Part shown: positions 53,540-60,767 of the stretch, piece after piece | Layout of the letters: each line of letters starts with the position of its first letter | How positions within the stretch are numbered: the first letter of the stretch is position 1 | DNA from: Bacteroidota bacterium | GTDB taxonomy: Bacteria > Bacteroidota > Bacteroidia > B-17B0 > Aurantibacillaceae | Length of the DNA stretch: 60,767 bases | Assembly (NCBI GenBank): GCA_020403265.1 | Contig: JADBXZ010000016.1 | Location: forward strand, 1 to 60,767 | Direction: 5' to 3' | Notes under the pieces: model-generated | The model's input: only the letters and a program-made list of their open reading frames with translations | What the model was told of the DNA's origin: nothing | Database searches by the model: none | Program-made: the position numbers and the translations under genes

Positions 53540-55951
53540 CTAGATTGCTAATTTAAGGACCTCATCCATTTGGCTTACATAGTGGAATTTTAGCCCTTTT
53601 AAGTAATCCTGTTTGATATCATCCACATCTATCTTATTTTCACTACAAAGGATCACCTCTTTTATACCGGCTCGTTTGGCAGCCAGTAATTTTTCTTTGA
53701 TTCCACCTACGGGTAATACTTTTCCTCTGAGTGTAATTTCACCTGTCATGGCCAAGGCTTTTTTAACTTTACGTTTTGTAAATGCGCTTGCCAATGAGGT
53801 TAACATGGCAATACCGGCACTTGGACCATCCTTTGGTGTTGCACCCTCGGGTACATGAATATGTACGTTATATTGTTCAATTTCTTCTGTGGTTAAATTA
53901 ACTAATCCAGGATGCGCCTTTAAATATTCTAAGGCGAGCACCGCACTCTCCTTCATTACTTCTCCTAAATTACCTGTTAAAGTTAATTTAGCTACTTTGC
54001 TTTTACTTAAGCTTGTTTCAATAAATAAAATATCACCGCCTATCTGAGTCCATGCTAATCCTGTTACTACACCTACTATGTCATTACCTTGATATTTACT
54101 TTTTGAGTGAGAAGGTCCAAGGATTTTCAAAATACTTTCTTCATTCAGCTTTGGTAAATCATCATTTTTGGCTATGTGAACAGCCATGCTGCGAGCTATT
54201 TTGTTTAGTTTTTTCTCCAAATTTCTTACACCGCTTTCCCCTGTATAATTATCAATCACATATTCCAACAATTTATCGCTCAACTTAAACTGCGATTTTT
54301 TTAATCCACTTTCTTCAATCTGTTTAGGCAATAAATGATTTTTTGCTATTTGTAATTTTTCCTCAAGCGTATAACCATTCACTTCAATAATTTCCATTCT
54401 GTCGCGTAACGCAGGTTGTATACTGGCTAAATTATTGCAGGTAGCAATAAACATAACTTTACTCAAATCATAATCCAACTCTAAAAAGTTATCGTAAAAG
54501 GTTGAGTTTTGTTCCGGATCCAACACTTCCAATAATGCTGAGGAAGGGTCGCCATGGTAATCATTACCAACTTTATCAATTTCATCCAATACAAATACAG
54601 GATTGTTGCTTTGCACTTTTTTTAGATTTTGTAAAATTCTGCCCGGCATAGCTCCTATATATGTTTTGCGGTGGCCGCGTATTTCGCTTTCATCCTTTAA
54701 GCCGCCTAAACTCATGCGTATGTATTTACGGTTTAATGCTTTGGCTATACTTTTACCCAAACTGGTTTTACCTACGCCCGGTGGGCCATATAAACAAATG
54801 ATTGGAGATTTTAAGTTCCCCTTTAATTTAAGCACAGCCAAATGTTCAATTATTCTATCTTTCACTTTTTCCAAACCAAAATGGTCTTCGTTTAAAATAT
54901 CTTGCGCATGCTTTAAATCGAAGTTATCAGTTGTTTGTTCATTCCATGGCAATTCAAGCAATAATTCTATATAATTAGTTTGGATGGCATATTCCGCTGC
55001 ATTAGGGTTCATGCGTTGTAATTTTGAAATTTGTTTTTCAAAAATTTCCTGCACCTCTGTGTTCCATTTTTTTAGTTTAGCCTTCTCCTTGTAACCGTTA
55101 ATTTCTTGCTCAAAATTATTACCACCTAATTCCTCCTGAATGGTTTTAATTTGTTGGTTTAAAAAGTATTCGCGTTGTTGCTTATCTAAATCCTGTTTGG
55201 TTTTATTTTGAATTTGATTGCGCAACTCCAGCATTTGAAATTCCTTATTAAGGAATTCAAGTACTTGCATGCTGCGTTCTTTTAAATTTTCAACTTCTAA
55301 TAAGCGCTGTTTCTCGGTTGTATTAGCGCTCATGTTGTTGCTGATAAAACTTACCAGAAAAGATGGACTATCAATGTTATTAATGGCAAAACCGGCATCG
55401 CTTGGTATGTTTGGTGATAACTTGATTATTTCCTGAGAGGTTTGTTTCAAATTAGAAACGATTGCCTCAAACTCCTTATCGTTATCCTTTGGTTTAACAT
55501 CAGGGAAAGCCACCACTTTGGCTTTATGATAAGGCTCAGATTGTGTAAAATGTTCGATTTTAAATCGCTTTTTACCTTGTAAAATGATGGTTGTGTCGCC
55601 ATTTGGCATACGCAGCATTTTAATGATGAAAGCAACGGTACCTATTCTGTATAAATCATCTTCATTAGGATCTTCGGTATCATCTTGTTTTTGAGATACC
55701 ACACCAATCGTTTTGTCTCCTTTGTTGTAATCCTTAATTAATTGAATGGATTTATCTCTACCTACCGTAATAGGAATTACCACACCCGGAAATAACACCG
55801 TATTTCGGAGAGGTAAAATTGGCAGTACATCCGGAACTTTTTCGTTGGTTATACTGTCTTCTTCAATCGTACTCAATAAGGGTATAAAATCTGTATCCTC
55901 GTCAATTCCTTGACTAAAGTGTAAATCATCTTGGTCTCCAAACATAATCAT
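53540..55951 (-). CDS. lon: ATP-dependent protease Lon
   Basis: The 803-residue protease degrades damaged and short-lived regulatory proteins. An N-terminal substrate-binding domain (about 40-240) is followed by a coiled coil, an AAA+ module with GPPGVGKTS (about 389-397), and a serine-lysine protease domain: catalytic Ser in DGPSAGIAM (near 709), Lys in KEKLLAAKRAG (near 752). Length is normal. The ATG at 55951 or the one two codons later (55945) could be used. A -7-like box (GAATTTTG, 55961-55954) ends two bases before the first and eight before the second, so the second is likelier. Confidence 0.96.
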   Translation of the reverse strand: MIMFGDQDDLHFSQGIDEDTDFIPLLSTIEEDSITNEKVPDVLPILPLRNTVLFPGVVIPITVGRDKSIQLIKDYNKGDKTIGVVSQKQDDTEDPNEDDLYRIGTVAFIIKMLRMPNGDTTIILQGKKRFKIEHFTQSEPYHKAKVVAFPDVKPKDNDKEFEAIVSNLKQTSQEIIKLSPNIPSDAGFAINNIDSPSFLVSFISNNMSANTTEKQRLLEVENLKERSMQVLEFLNKEFQMLELRNQIQNKTKQDLDKQQREYFLNQQIKTIQEELGGNNFEQEINGYKEKAKLKKWNTEVQEIFEKQISKLQRMNPNAAEYAIQTNYIELLLELPWNEQTTDNFDLKHAQDILNEDHFGLEKVKDRIIEHLAVLKLKGNLKSPIICLYGPPGVGKTSLGKSIAKALNRKYIRMSLGGLKDESEIRGHRKTYIGAMPGRILQNLKKVQSNNPVFVLDEIDKVGNDYHGDPSSALLEVLDPEQNSTFYDNFLELDYDLSKVMFIATCNNLASIQPALRDRMEIIEVNGYTLEEKLQIAKNHLLPKQIEESGLKKSQFKLSDKLLEYVIDNYTGESGVRNLEKKLNKIARSMAVHIAKNDDLPKLNEESILKILGPSHSKSKYQGNDIVGVVTGLAWTQIGGDILFIETSLSKSKVAKLTLTGNLGEVMKESAVLALEYLKAHPGLVNLTTEEIEQYNVHIHVPEGATPKDGPSAGIAMLTSLASAFTKRKVKKALAMTGEITLRGKVLPVGGIKEKLLAAKRAGIKEVILCSENKIDVDDIKQDYLKGLKFHYVSQMDEVLKLAI

Positions 55952-56114
55952 TTCAAAATTCTAATTGAGTAAATGTAAAACATGAATTATGCCAAGTAAA
56001 AAAAGTAGACTAATTGGCAGTAAGTAACATTTTAGTTTTAGCTAATATAGGAAGAATAAAAGAAGTTATAAATTAACCTATTAAATGTTTAGCTGCAAAT
56101 ACATTTGAAACATA

Positions 56115-56151
56115 ACAAAAAAACTCCCCGAAGATCGCTCAGCGGGGAGTT
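56115..56151 (-). terminator. Intrinsic terminator of pckA
   Basis: AACTCCCCG (56122-56130) and CGGGGAGTT (56143-56151) form a perfect 9-bp stem with a 12-base loop, followed by seven T residues on the minus strand, 27 bases past the pckA stop. Confidence 0.88.
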
Positions 56152-56177
56152 GGGTTTTTGTTTGATCTCAAAAAAAA

Positions 56178-57791
56178 TTATGCAGTTACTTCAACTTTTG
56201 GAGCAGCTGCTAATATTTCTTCATTGGCTGCGCTCGCATATTGTTCGAAATTCTTCACGAACTGTGCGGCTAAATTTTGTGCTTTCGCTTTAAAACCTTC
56301 TTTATCTTTCCATGCATTTTGTGGTTCTAATATCTCACTTGGCACATCTTTACAAGTTTTTGGGAAATTTAATCCAAAATAAGGTGTTTTACCAAATTCA
56401 GCCTTATCCAATTCACCTGTTAACGCAGCGGTAATTAGCGCTCTGGTGTAGCTAAGCTTAATGCGACTACCAACACCGTAGCTTCCACCAACCCATCCGG
56501 TGTTTAATAACCAAACGTTAACTTTATGTTTCTTCAATTTTTCACCCAATAGTTCGGCATATTTTGTAGGATGTAATGGTAAAAATGCTTTGCCAAAACA
56601 TGCACTAAAAGTAGTTGTTGGCTCGGTTACACCCATTTCGGTGCCGGCCACCTTAGCTGTGTAACCGCTAATAAAATGGTACATGGCTTGACCCGTGGTT
56701 AATTTACTAATTGGAGGCAATACACCAAATGCATCACAGGTTAAAAAGAAAATGTTTTTTGGAATATCTCCAACCGCGGGAGTAACGGCATTATCAATAA
56801 AATGTGCTGGATAACTTACACGTGTGTTTTCGGTTTTAGAAATGTTGGCAAAATCAACAGTGGTTGTTCCATCATAATATTCAATGTTTTCAAGCAATGA
56901 ACCAAACTTAATGGCGTTAAAAATTTGAGGCTCTTTCTCTTTAGTTAAATCAACGCATTTCGCATAACAACCACCTTCAAAATTAAACACACCATTATCA
57001 CTCCAACCATGCTCATCGTCACCAATTAATTTACGGTTAGGGTCGGCACTTAATGTTGTTTTACCTGTACCGCTTAAACCAAAGAAAATAGCGGTGTCTC
57101 CATCCTTACCAATGTTGGCAGAACAGTGCATGGAAAGCACTTTTTTCTCGTGCGGTAAGATATAATTTAAAACGGCAAAAATTGATTTTTTAATCTCACC
57201 GGTATAACCTGTTCCACCAATTAAGATTAATTTTTTAGTAAAGCTAATTACCGCAAAGTTATGCTGACGGGTCCCATCTATTTTTGGATCAGCTTTAAAA
57301 CCGGGTACGTTAAGAATAGTCCAATCGTGTTTGAAGGTTTTAATTTCTTCGGCAGTTGGACGTAAAAATAAATTGTATGCGAATAAATTACTCCAGGGAT
57401 ATTCGTTTACAACTCTAATGTTAATTCTGTATGTTGGATCTGCGCAAGCGTAAGCATCTCTCACCCAAATCTCTTTATTGCCCAAATAGGCAAGCATACG
57501 TTGGTGTAAAGTCTCAAATTTATCTGCTTCAAAACGGTTATTTACATCGCCCCACCATACACTATCTTTTGTGTTTTCATCGTAAACAACAAATTTATCT
57601 TTAGGTGAACGCCCGGTAAATTCTCCGGTATCAATAGCCAATGCACCATTGTCGGTTAAATTAGCTTGATTAAGCATGATACAATCTTCAATTAATTCAC
57701 TTGGGTATAAATTCCAATATGCCATATCCACATTAGCTAAACCCAAATCGGCAATAGAGAAATTATCTGCCTTTAATCCAATTTCATTCAT
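56178..57791 (-). CDS. pckA: Phosphoenolpyruvate carboxykinase (ATP)
   Basis: From ATG 57791 the enzyme has 537 residues. The frame opens at 57848, but the first 19 codons lie across the promoter, and the family N-terminus starts at NEIGLKADNF. The kinase P-loop is GLSGTGKTTLSAD (about 234-246), and the metal/oxaloacetate site IGDDEHGW follows. The enzyme interconverts oxaloacetate and PEP with ATP, the entry step of gluconeogenesis. The promoter box TACCTTTG lies 26 bases upstream, and a strong terminator follows. Confidence 0.97.
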   Translation of the reverse strand: MNEIGLKADNFSIADLGLANVDMAYWNLYPSELIEDCIMLNQANLTDNGALAIDTGEFTGRSPKDKFVVYDENTKDSVWWGDVNNRFEADKFETLHQRMLAYLGNKEIWVRDAYACADPTYRINIRVVNEYPWSNLFAYNLFLRPTAEEIKTFKHDWTILNVPGFKADPKIDGTRQHNFAVISFTKKLILIGGTGYTGEIKKSIFAVLNYILPHEKKVLSMHCSANIGKDGDTAIFFGLSGTGKTTLSADPNRKLIGDDEHGWSDNGVFNFEGGCYAKCVDLTKEKEPQIFNAIKFGSLLENIEYYDGTTTVDFANISKTENTRVSYPAHFIDNAVTPAVGDIPKNIFFLTCDAFGVLPPISKLTTGQAMYHFISGYTAKVAGTEMGVTEPTTTFSACFGKAFLPLHPTKYAELLGEKLKKHKVNVWLLNTGWVGGSYGVGSRIKLSYTRALITAALTGELDKAEFGKTPYFGLNFPKTCKDVPSEILEPQNAWKDKEGFKAKAQNLAAQFVKNFEQYASAANEEILAAAPKVEVTA

Positions 57792-57817
57792 TTTAATAGT
57801 TTGTTTAATTAGTGCTG

Positions 57818-57848
57818 CAAAGGTAACAATTTTAAAAGAGTGTAACAA
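57818..57848 (-). promoter_or_regulatory. Promoter of pckA
   Basis: The minus strand reads TTG (57848-57846), 20 bases, then TACCTTTG (57825-57818), an exact TAnnTTTG match. The leader is about 20 bases. Confidence 0.6.
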
Positions 57849-57884
57849 GTTGATTATTCACAACTTTACAAACTAGAAAAAGAG

Positions 57885-57913
57885 TTTAAATTATTGAATT
57901 TCAGTAATTTAAA
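57885..57913. repeat. Inverted repeat upstream of pckA
   Basis: TTTAAATTA (57885-57893) is mirrored by TAATTTAAA (57905-57913) across 11 bases. It lies 40 bases upstream of the pckA -33 element in the 337-base divergent gap, so it could be an operator or only an AT-rich palindrome. The rest of the gap (57914-58128) holds a weak plus-strand -7 box (AATATTTG, 58047-58054) and no gene. Confidence 0.35.
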
Positions 57914-58128
57914 TCCAATCATAAAATACTTTTCAACTTATAGATAACTACTCTATTAAAAATAAAACTTTAGGCAGAAAAGAATAGCGGAAGCCTAATC
58001 TATTTTAAAAGTTTATTAACAACTAAACCCTCATAATGTGCGGATAAATATTTGTATTATTAATTTATTTTTAGTTACTTGCATAGCTGTTAAACTTACA
58101 ATTTAATAAAACGAATAATACAATTAAA

Positions 58129-59043
58129 ATGATAAACAAAGGAATTTTATCGATGAGCCTAGCAACTGTTTTAGCCGGAGCAGTATTTGTAGGTTGCAAA
58201 GGGGATGGAGACAAACCTGAAGACAAGAAAGATGATTTAGTAGAAACGCCAGATACGATTAAAACAACCCAATTTAATTTTAGTGGAGAACTGTTTAGCG
58301 TTCCTTCTCCAATTCAAACAGCGTTGTTAATACAAAAAAGTGGTATCACTTACGATAAAGCGATTCTATTATCATCAAGTAATGTAAACAAATATTCTAA
58401 TGATTACAGCCGTTCTCTCAACCTAGGGATTTACGGAGCTGATTTAGGTTATGTTTCGTTATATAACCAAACACAAGACGCTCTTTCATACTTAGGTGCA
58501 GTTAAACAGTTGGCTGATAAATTAGGCATAAGTGCCGCATTTGACGCCGGTACCATGGAACGTATTCAAAAGAATGTAACCAATAAAGATAGTATGATGG
58601 TTTTAGTTGGTATTGCATACAGAAGTAGCGATGCTTATTTAAAAAACAATCAGCGCAGTGATGTTAGTAGTTTGGTTTTAGCCGGCGGATGGATTGAAAG
58701 TTTATATTTTTCTGTTAATGGATACAAATCAAAACCAAACGAAGAAATTAAGAGAAGAATTGCGGAACAAAAACAAACCTTAAATAGCTTAATAAAAATT
58801 TTAGGAATGAATACGGCTAACGCAGAAGTGGTTGATTTAACAAAACAATTATCAGACTTAGCTAAAATATACGAAGGCGTAGAATTAAAATATACATTTG
58901 TAGAACCTACAACAGATACAGCTAAGAAAGTAACTTATATCAACAGTACTTCTGAAGTTTCAATTACTACTGAACAGTTAACACAAATCTCAGCCAAAAT
59001 TATTGAAATTAGAAACAACATTACTAACGCAACAAAATCCTAA
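58129..59043 (+). CDS. Lipoprotein of unknown function
   Basis: The 304-residue protein has a lipoprotein signal ending AVFVGC (Cys23) and a following acidic-basic linker (KGDGDKPEDKKDD). The remainder is mostly helical, with segments such as ALSYLGAVKQLADKLGIS and EQKQTLNSLIKILGM. I do not recognise a family. It is followed after 18 bases by a small secreted protein gene, and the pair ends at a terminator, so they form a two-gene unit. Confidence 0.75.
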   Translation: MINKGILSMSLATVLAGAVFVGCKGDGDKPEDKKDDLVETPDTIKTTQFNFSGELFSVPSPIQTALLIQKSGITYDKAILLSSSNVNKYSNDYSRSLNLGIYGADLGYVSLYNQTQDALSYLGAVKQLADKLGISAAFDAGTMERIQKNVTNKDSMMVLVGIAYRSSDAYLKNNQRSDVSSLVLAGGWIESLYFSVNGYKSKPNEEIKRRIAEQKQTLNSLIKILGMNTANAEVVDLTKQLSDLAKIYEGVELKYTFVEPTTDTAKKVTYINSTSEVSITTEQLTQISAKIIEIRNNITNATKS

Positions 59044-59061
59044 CCTATTATTTTAATTCAA

Positions 59062-59490
59062 ATGAAAAAATTATATACAGTATTGGTTATTGCATTCACA
59101 AGCTTATTGGTTAAAAACACAAACGCTCAGTGTGATACAATTGCGAACATTTGCACAAAACACATTATTTCTTCTTTTATATCTGACGGTCAACAATACA
59201 GAGCATTGTTATTAAATTCTGAAGAAACTGCCGAATTTAGAACTACATTTTTTGGTGAAACAACCTACCGTATTGCTGCTTGCAGTGGAACCAGTGATGG
59301 CAATTTGATTTTCAATATTTATGATCAAGACCGTCATTTATTATTCACAAATAAAACTCAAAAAAACGCACCATATTGGGATTTCAAAGTCAAATCAACT
59401 TTAGAAACCATTATTGAAGGACAATTAGATGCGAATAAAAATCCTGGCTCAGGATGTGCCGTTATTTTAATTGGCTTTAAACAAAAATAA
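59062..59490 (+). CDS. Small secreted protein of unknown function
   Basis: The 142-residue protein has a signal peptide ending KNTNAQ near residue 22. The mature part contains four Cys residues (CDTIANIC near 23-30, one near 74, one near 133), perhaps forming disulphides, and a beta-rich core. I do not recognise a family. It is the second gene of a unit with the lipoprotein gene just upstream, ending at the terminator at 59515-59549. Confidence 0.75.
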   Translation: MKKLYTVLVIAFTSLLVKNTNAQCDTIANICTKHIISSFISDGQQYRALLLNSEETAEFRTTFFGETTYRIAACSGTSDGNLIFNIYDQDRHLLFTNKTQKNAPYWDFKVKSTLETIIEGQLDANKNPGSGCAVILIGFKQK

Positions 59491-59514
59491 ACCATCACGG
59501 TTATTAAAATATCT

Positions 59515-59549
59515 GACCCTTGTTCTTAAAGAACGAGGGTTTTCTTTTT
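59515..59549 (+). terminator. Intrinsic terminator of the lipoprotein-secreted protein pair
   Basis: ACCCTTGTTCTT pairs with AAGAACGAGGGT with one G-T pair. A T-rich run (59540-59549) follows on the plus strand. Confidence 0.85.
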
Positions 59550-59555
59550 AATATC

Positions 59556-59563
59556 TAACTTTA
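59556..59563 (+). promoter_or_regulatory. -7 box of the UbiA-family gene
   Basis: TAACTTTA matches TAnnTTTG at seven of eight positions and ends 12 bases before ATG 59576, just after the upstream terminator. Confidence 0.45.
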
Positions 59564-59575
59564 AGCAAAATTTAA

Positions 59576-60430
59576 ATGCTCAAAAACTATTTATCCCTTA
59601 TCAAATTTAGCCACACGGTTTTTGCTTTGCCATTTGCATTAATTGGTTTCTTTCTGGCAATTCATAATAATCAAGCTACATTTAATTTACAATTGTTTAT
59701 TTGTGTTTTACTTTGTATGGTATTTGCCAGAAGTGCCGCCATGGCCTTTAACAGATATATTGATAGAGGATTTGACGCCAAAAATGCACGAACTACTGTA
59801 CGCGAAATTCCAGCTGGAGTAATAAGTCCAAAAGCAGCATTACTTTTTACTATTCTTTGTTCTGCTGCATTTATCACCACAACTTACTTTATTAATCAAC
59901 TTTGTTTTTACCTGAGTCCGGTTGCTTTATTGGTTATTTTAGGTTACAGTTACACGAAACGGTTTACACCACTTTGCCATTTGGTTTTAGGCGTTGGGCT
60001 ATCTCTGGCTCCTGTTGGCGCCTACATTGCATTAACACAAGAATTTGCCGTTTTACCAATTATTTTTGGTTGTATAGTATTGTTTTGGGTTAGCGGATTT
60101 GACATCATTTATGCGATGCAAGATGAAGATTTTGACCGAAAAAATAAACTCAATTCGATTCCGGTTTTATTGGGCGGCAAAAATGCGTTGCTTTTGGCAA
60201 AAGTGTTTCATATAATTTGTGCTTTATTAGTATGCGTTGCATTTGCTTTAGGTAATTTTAGTTGGTTATATCAATTAGGTGCATTAATTTTTATTGCATT
60301 ATTAGTATATCAACACAGTTTGGTTAAACCAACCGATTTATCTAAAGTTAATTTGGCATTTGGCACCACCAATGGCATTGCAAGCGTAGTGTTTTGCATA
60401 TTCGTTAGTTGTGATATATTTTTTCTGTAA
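59576..60430 (+). CDS. UbiA-family prenyltransferase, probably MqnP-type
   Basis: The 284-residue inner-membrane enzyme has the two Asp-rich motifs of the family: NRYIDRGFDAKNARTTVREI (about 58-77) and DEDFDRKNK (about 183-191), between about eight membrane helices. It attaches a polyprenyl chain to an aromatic ring. The first motif with its RT-REIP ending is typical of the menaquinone enzyme of the futalosine route (MqnP), as well as of 4-hydroxybenzoate transferases. Bacteroidota use menaquinone, so MqnP is preferred, but no other mqn gene is in the window to confirm it. Confidence 0.88.
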   Translation: MLKNYLSLIKFSHTVFALPFALIGFFLAIHNNQATFNLQLFICVLLCMVFARSAAMAFNRYIDRGFDAKNARTTVREIPAGVISPKAALLFTILCSAAFITTTYFINQLCFYLSPVALLVILGYSYTKRFTPLCHLVLGVGLSLAPVGAYIALTQEFAVLPIIFGCIVLFWVSGFDIIYAMQDEDFDRKNKLNSIPVLLGGKNALLLAKVFHIICALLVCVAFALGNFSWLYQLGALIFIALLVYQHSLVKPTDLSKVNLAFGTTNGIASVVFCIFVSCDIFFL

Positions 60431-60502
60431 CAAATACATAAGCCCAATTTATGCATTAGAAGGTGAAGCTTGAGCCGAACTAACTGCATTAGTTGGGTTT
60501 AT

Positions 60503-60540
60503 CCTGCCTGCTGCAGGTAGGCCTGCTAAAGGCAGGCGAG
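60503..60540. repeat. 38-bp GC-rich palindromic insert in the repeat
   Basis: Relative to copy 1 these 38 bases are an exact insertion between AT and CCCGATTTAG. They are GC-rich in an AT-rich setting and self-complementary: CCTGCCTGC...GCAGG, and GCCTGC/GCAGGC around a TAAAG loop. They look like a small palindromic repeat unit with an origin separate from its host repeat. Confidence 0.75.
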
Positions 60541-60567
60541 CCCGATTTAGAAAATCACCTTTTGGGT

Positions 60568-60692
60568 ATACCAATGTGAAAAAATAATTATTGGCATAAT
60601 TATTTTTGCTACAGTGGTTTATACCGATTAGAAAGAAGTTTGGTGCAATGAAGTGAAACGAAATTGGACCATTACTTATTTCACATCGGTAT
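60568..60692. mobile_element. 125-bp MITE-like element nested in the repeat
   Basis: Relative to copy 1 (GGGTTTCAGG) these 125 bases are an exact insertion between GGGT and TTCAGG. The ends are inverted repeats: ATACCAATGTGAAA at the left and the complement of ATACCGATGTGAAA at the right, differing at one of 14 positions. An internal ATACCGAT occurs near 60621. There is no coding capacity, and any target duplication is at most one base. It therefore resembles a non-autonomous transposon driven by an enzyme encoded elsewhere. Confidence 0.78.
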
Positions 60693-60767
60693 TTCAGGTA
60701 TTTCTGAACAAATGGTTGATTTTCTTACATCGTTTATTCATTTGGTTTTCCAAATGAATAAAATGGG

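Larger units (their letters stand above)
60441..60767 (+). repeat. Dispersed intergenic repeat, copy 2, interrupted and cut by window end
   Basis: This copy matches 20013-19848 on the opposite strand (about eight mismatches in the shared bases) but is split by two insertions (60503-60540 and 60568-60692). Its right end contains the hairpin TTATTCATTTGG/CCAAATGAATAA and reaches the end of the window, so the true right boundary is not visible. No reading frame is present in 60431-60767. Confidence 0.88.

Noticed and set aside
54603-54974. A 123-codon plus-strand frame inside lon
   Set aside because: It is the antisense of the conserved AAA+ module of Lon.
1-60767. Search for tRNA and rRNA genes
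   Set aside because: I found no T-arm and acceptor combinations or rRNA segments; scattered GTTCGA strings fall inside coding regions.

Overview
The window is typical Bacteroidota chromosome: AT-rich, with intact housekeeping genes, many Bacteroidota-type signal peptides and lipoprotein signals, a type IX secretion (T9SS) C-terminal sorting domain, a TonB-dependent receptor next to a PorV/PorQ-like protein, and repeated TAnnTTTG -7 boxes in front of genes. The exact genus cannot be read from the sequence. I saw no rRNA, tRNA, CRISPR array, prophage or transposase gene. | Layout. 1-5 kb: a PA0069-type radical SAM gene, a palindrome-rich gap, a 49-residue small ORF with its own terminator, rplT and rpmI (without infC beside them) and divergent aspS. 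5-13.3 kb: a 1158-residue secreted protein with both halves of a PNGase F-like domain, a LamG domain between them and a T9SS tail; htpG; two envelope proteins; a hotdog thioesterase. 13.4-26.2 kb: central metabolism, mostly on the minus strand (dicarboxylate/amino-acid symporter, sdaA, an SDR lacking its catalytic Tyr, pyruvate dehydrogenase E2 and E1-alpha, accC-accB, phosphohexomutase-HIT-greA), plus a TPR membrane protein that stops where a SpoIIE phosphatase domain normally starts. 26.3-35.8 kb: a three-gene surface operon, TonB-dependent receptor, 1501-residue secreted protein and PorV/PorQ-like barrel. 36-46.5 kb: small membrane proteins, a CAP/OmpA-like envelope protein, uvrD, a di-haem peroxidase with a lipoprotein partner, recG and two unknowns. 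46.6-60.4 kb: a DnaQ-GIY-YIG fusion, a Nudix hydrolase, secreted proteins including a WG-repeat protein and a five-repeat beta-flower-like protein, serC, lon, pckA, two co-oriented secreted unknowns and a UbiA-family prenyltransferase. | How the genes work together. PDH E1-alpha/E2, the biotin carboxylase pair, PEP carboxykinase and serine dehydratase link pyruvate, fatty-acid and amino-acid metabolism. The T9SS-type proteins and TonB receptor imply export of large proteins and energised uptake at the outer membrane. | Most notable non-coding signals. (1) A roughly 165-bp dispersed repeat is present twice in opposite orientation (19848-20013 and 60441-60767). The second copy is interrupted cleanly by a 38-bp GC-rich palindromic insert and by a 125-bp MITE-like element with inverted termini. 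(2) Promoter boxes fall into two position classes. In one, TAnnTTTG ends 4-7 bases before the start codon, which predicts leaderless mRNAs for at least eight genes. In the other it ends about 12-30 bases upstream.
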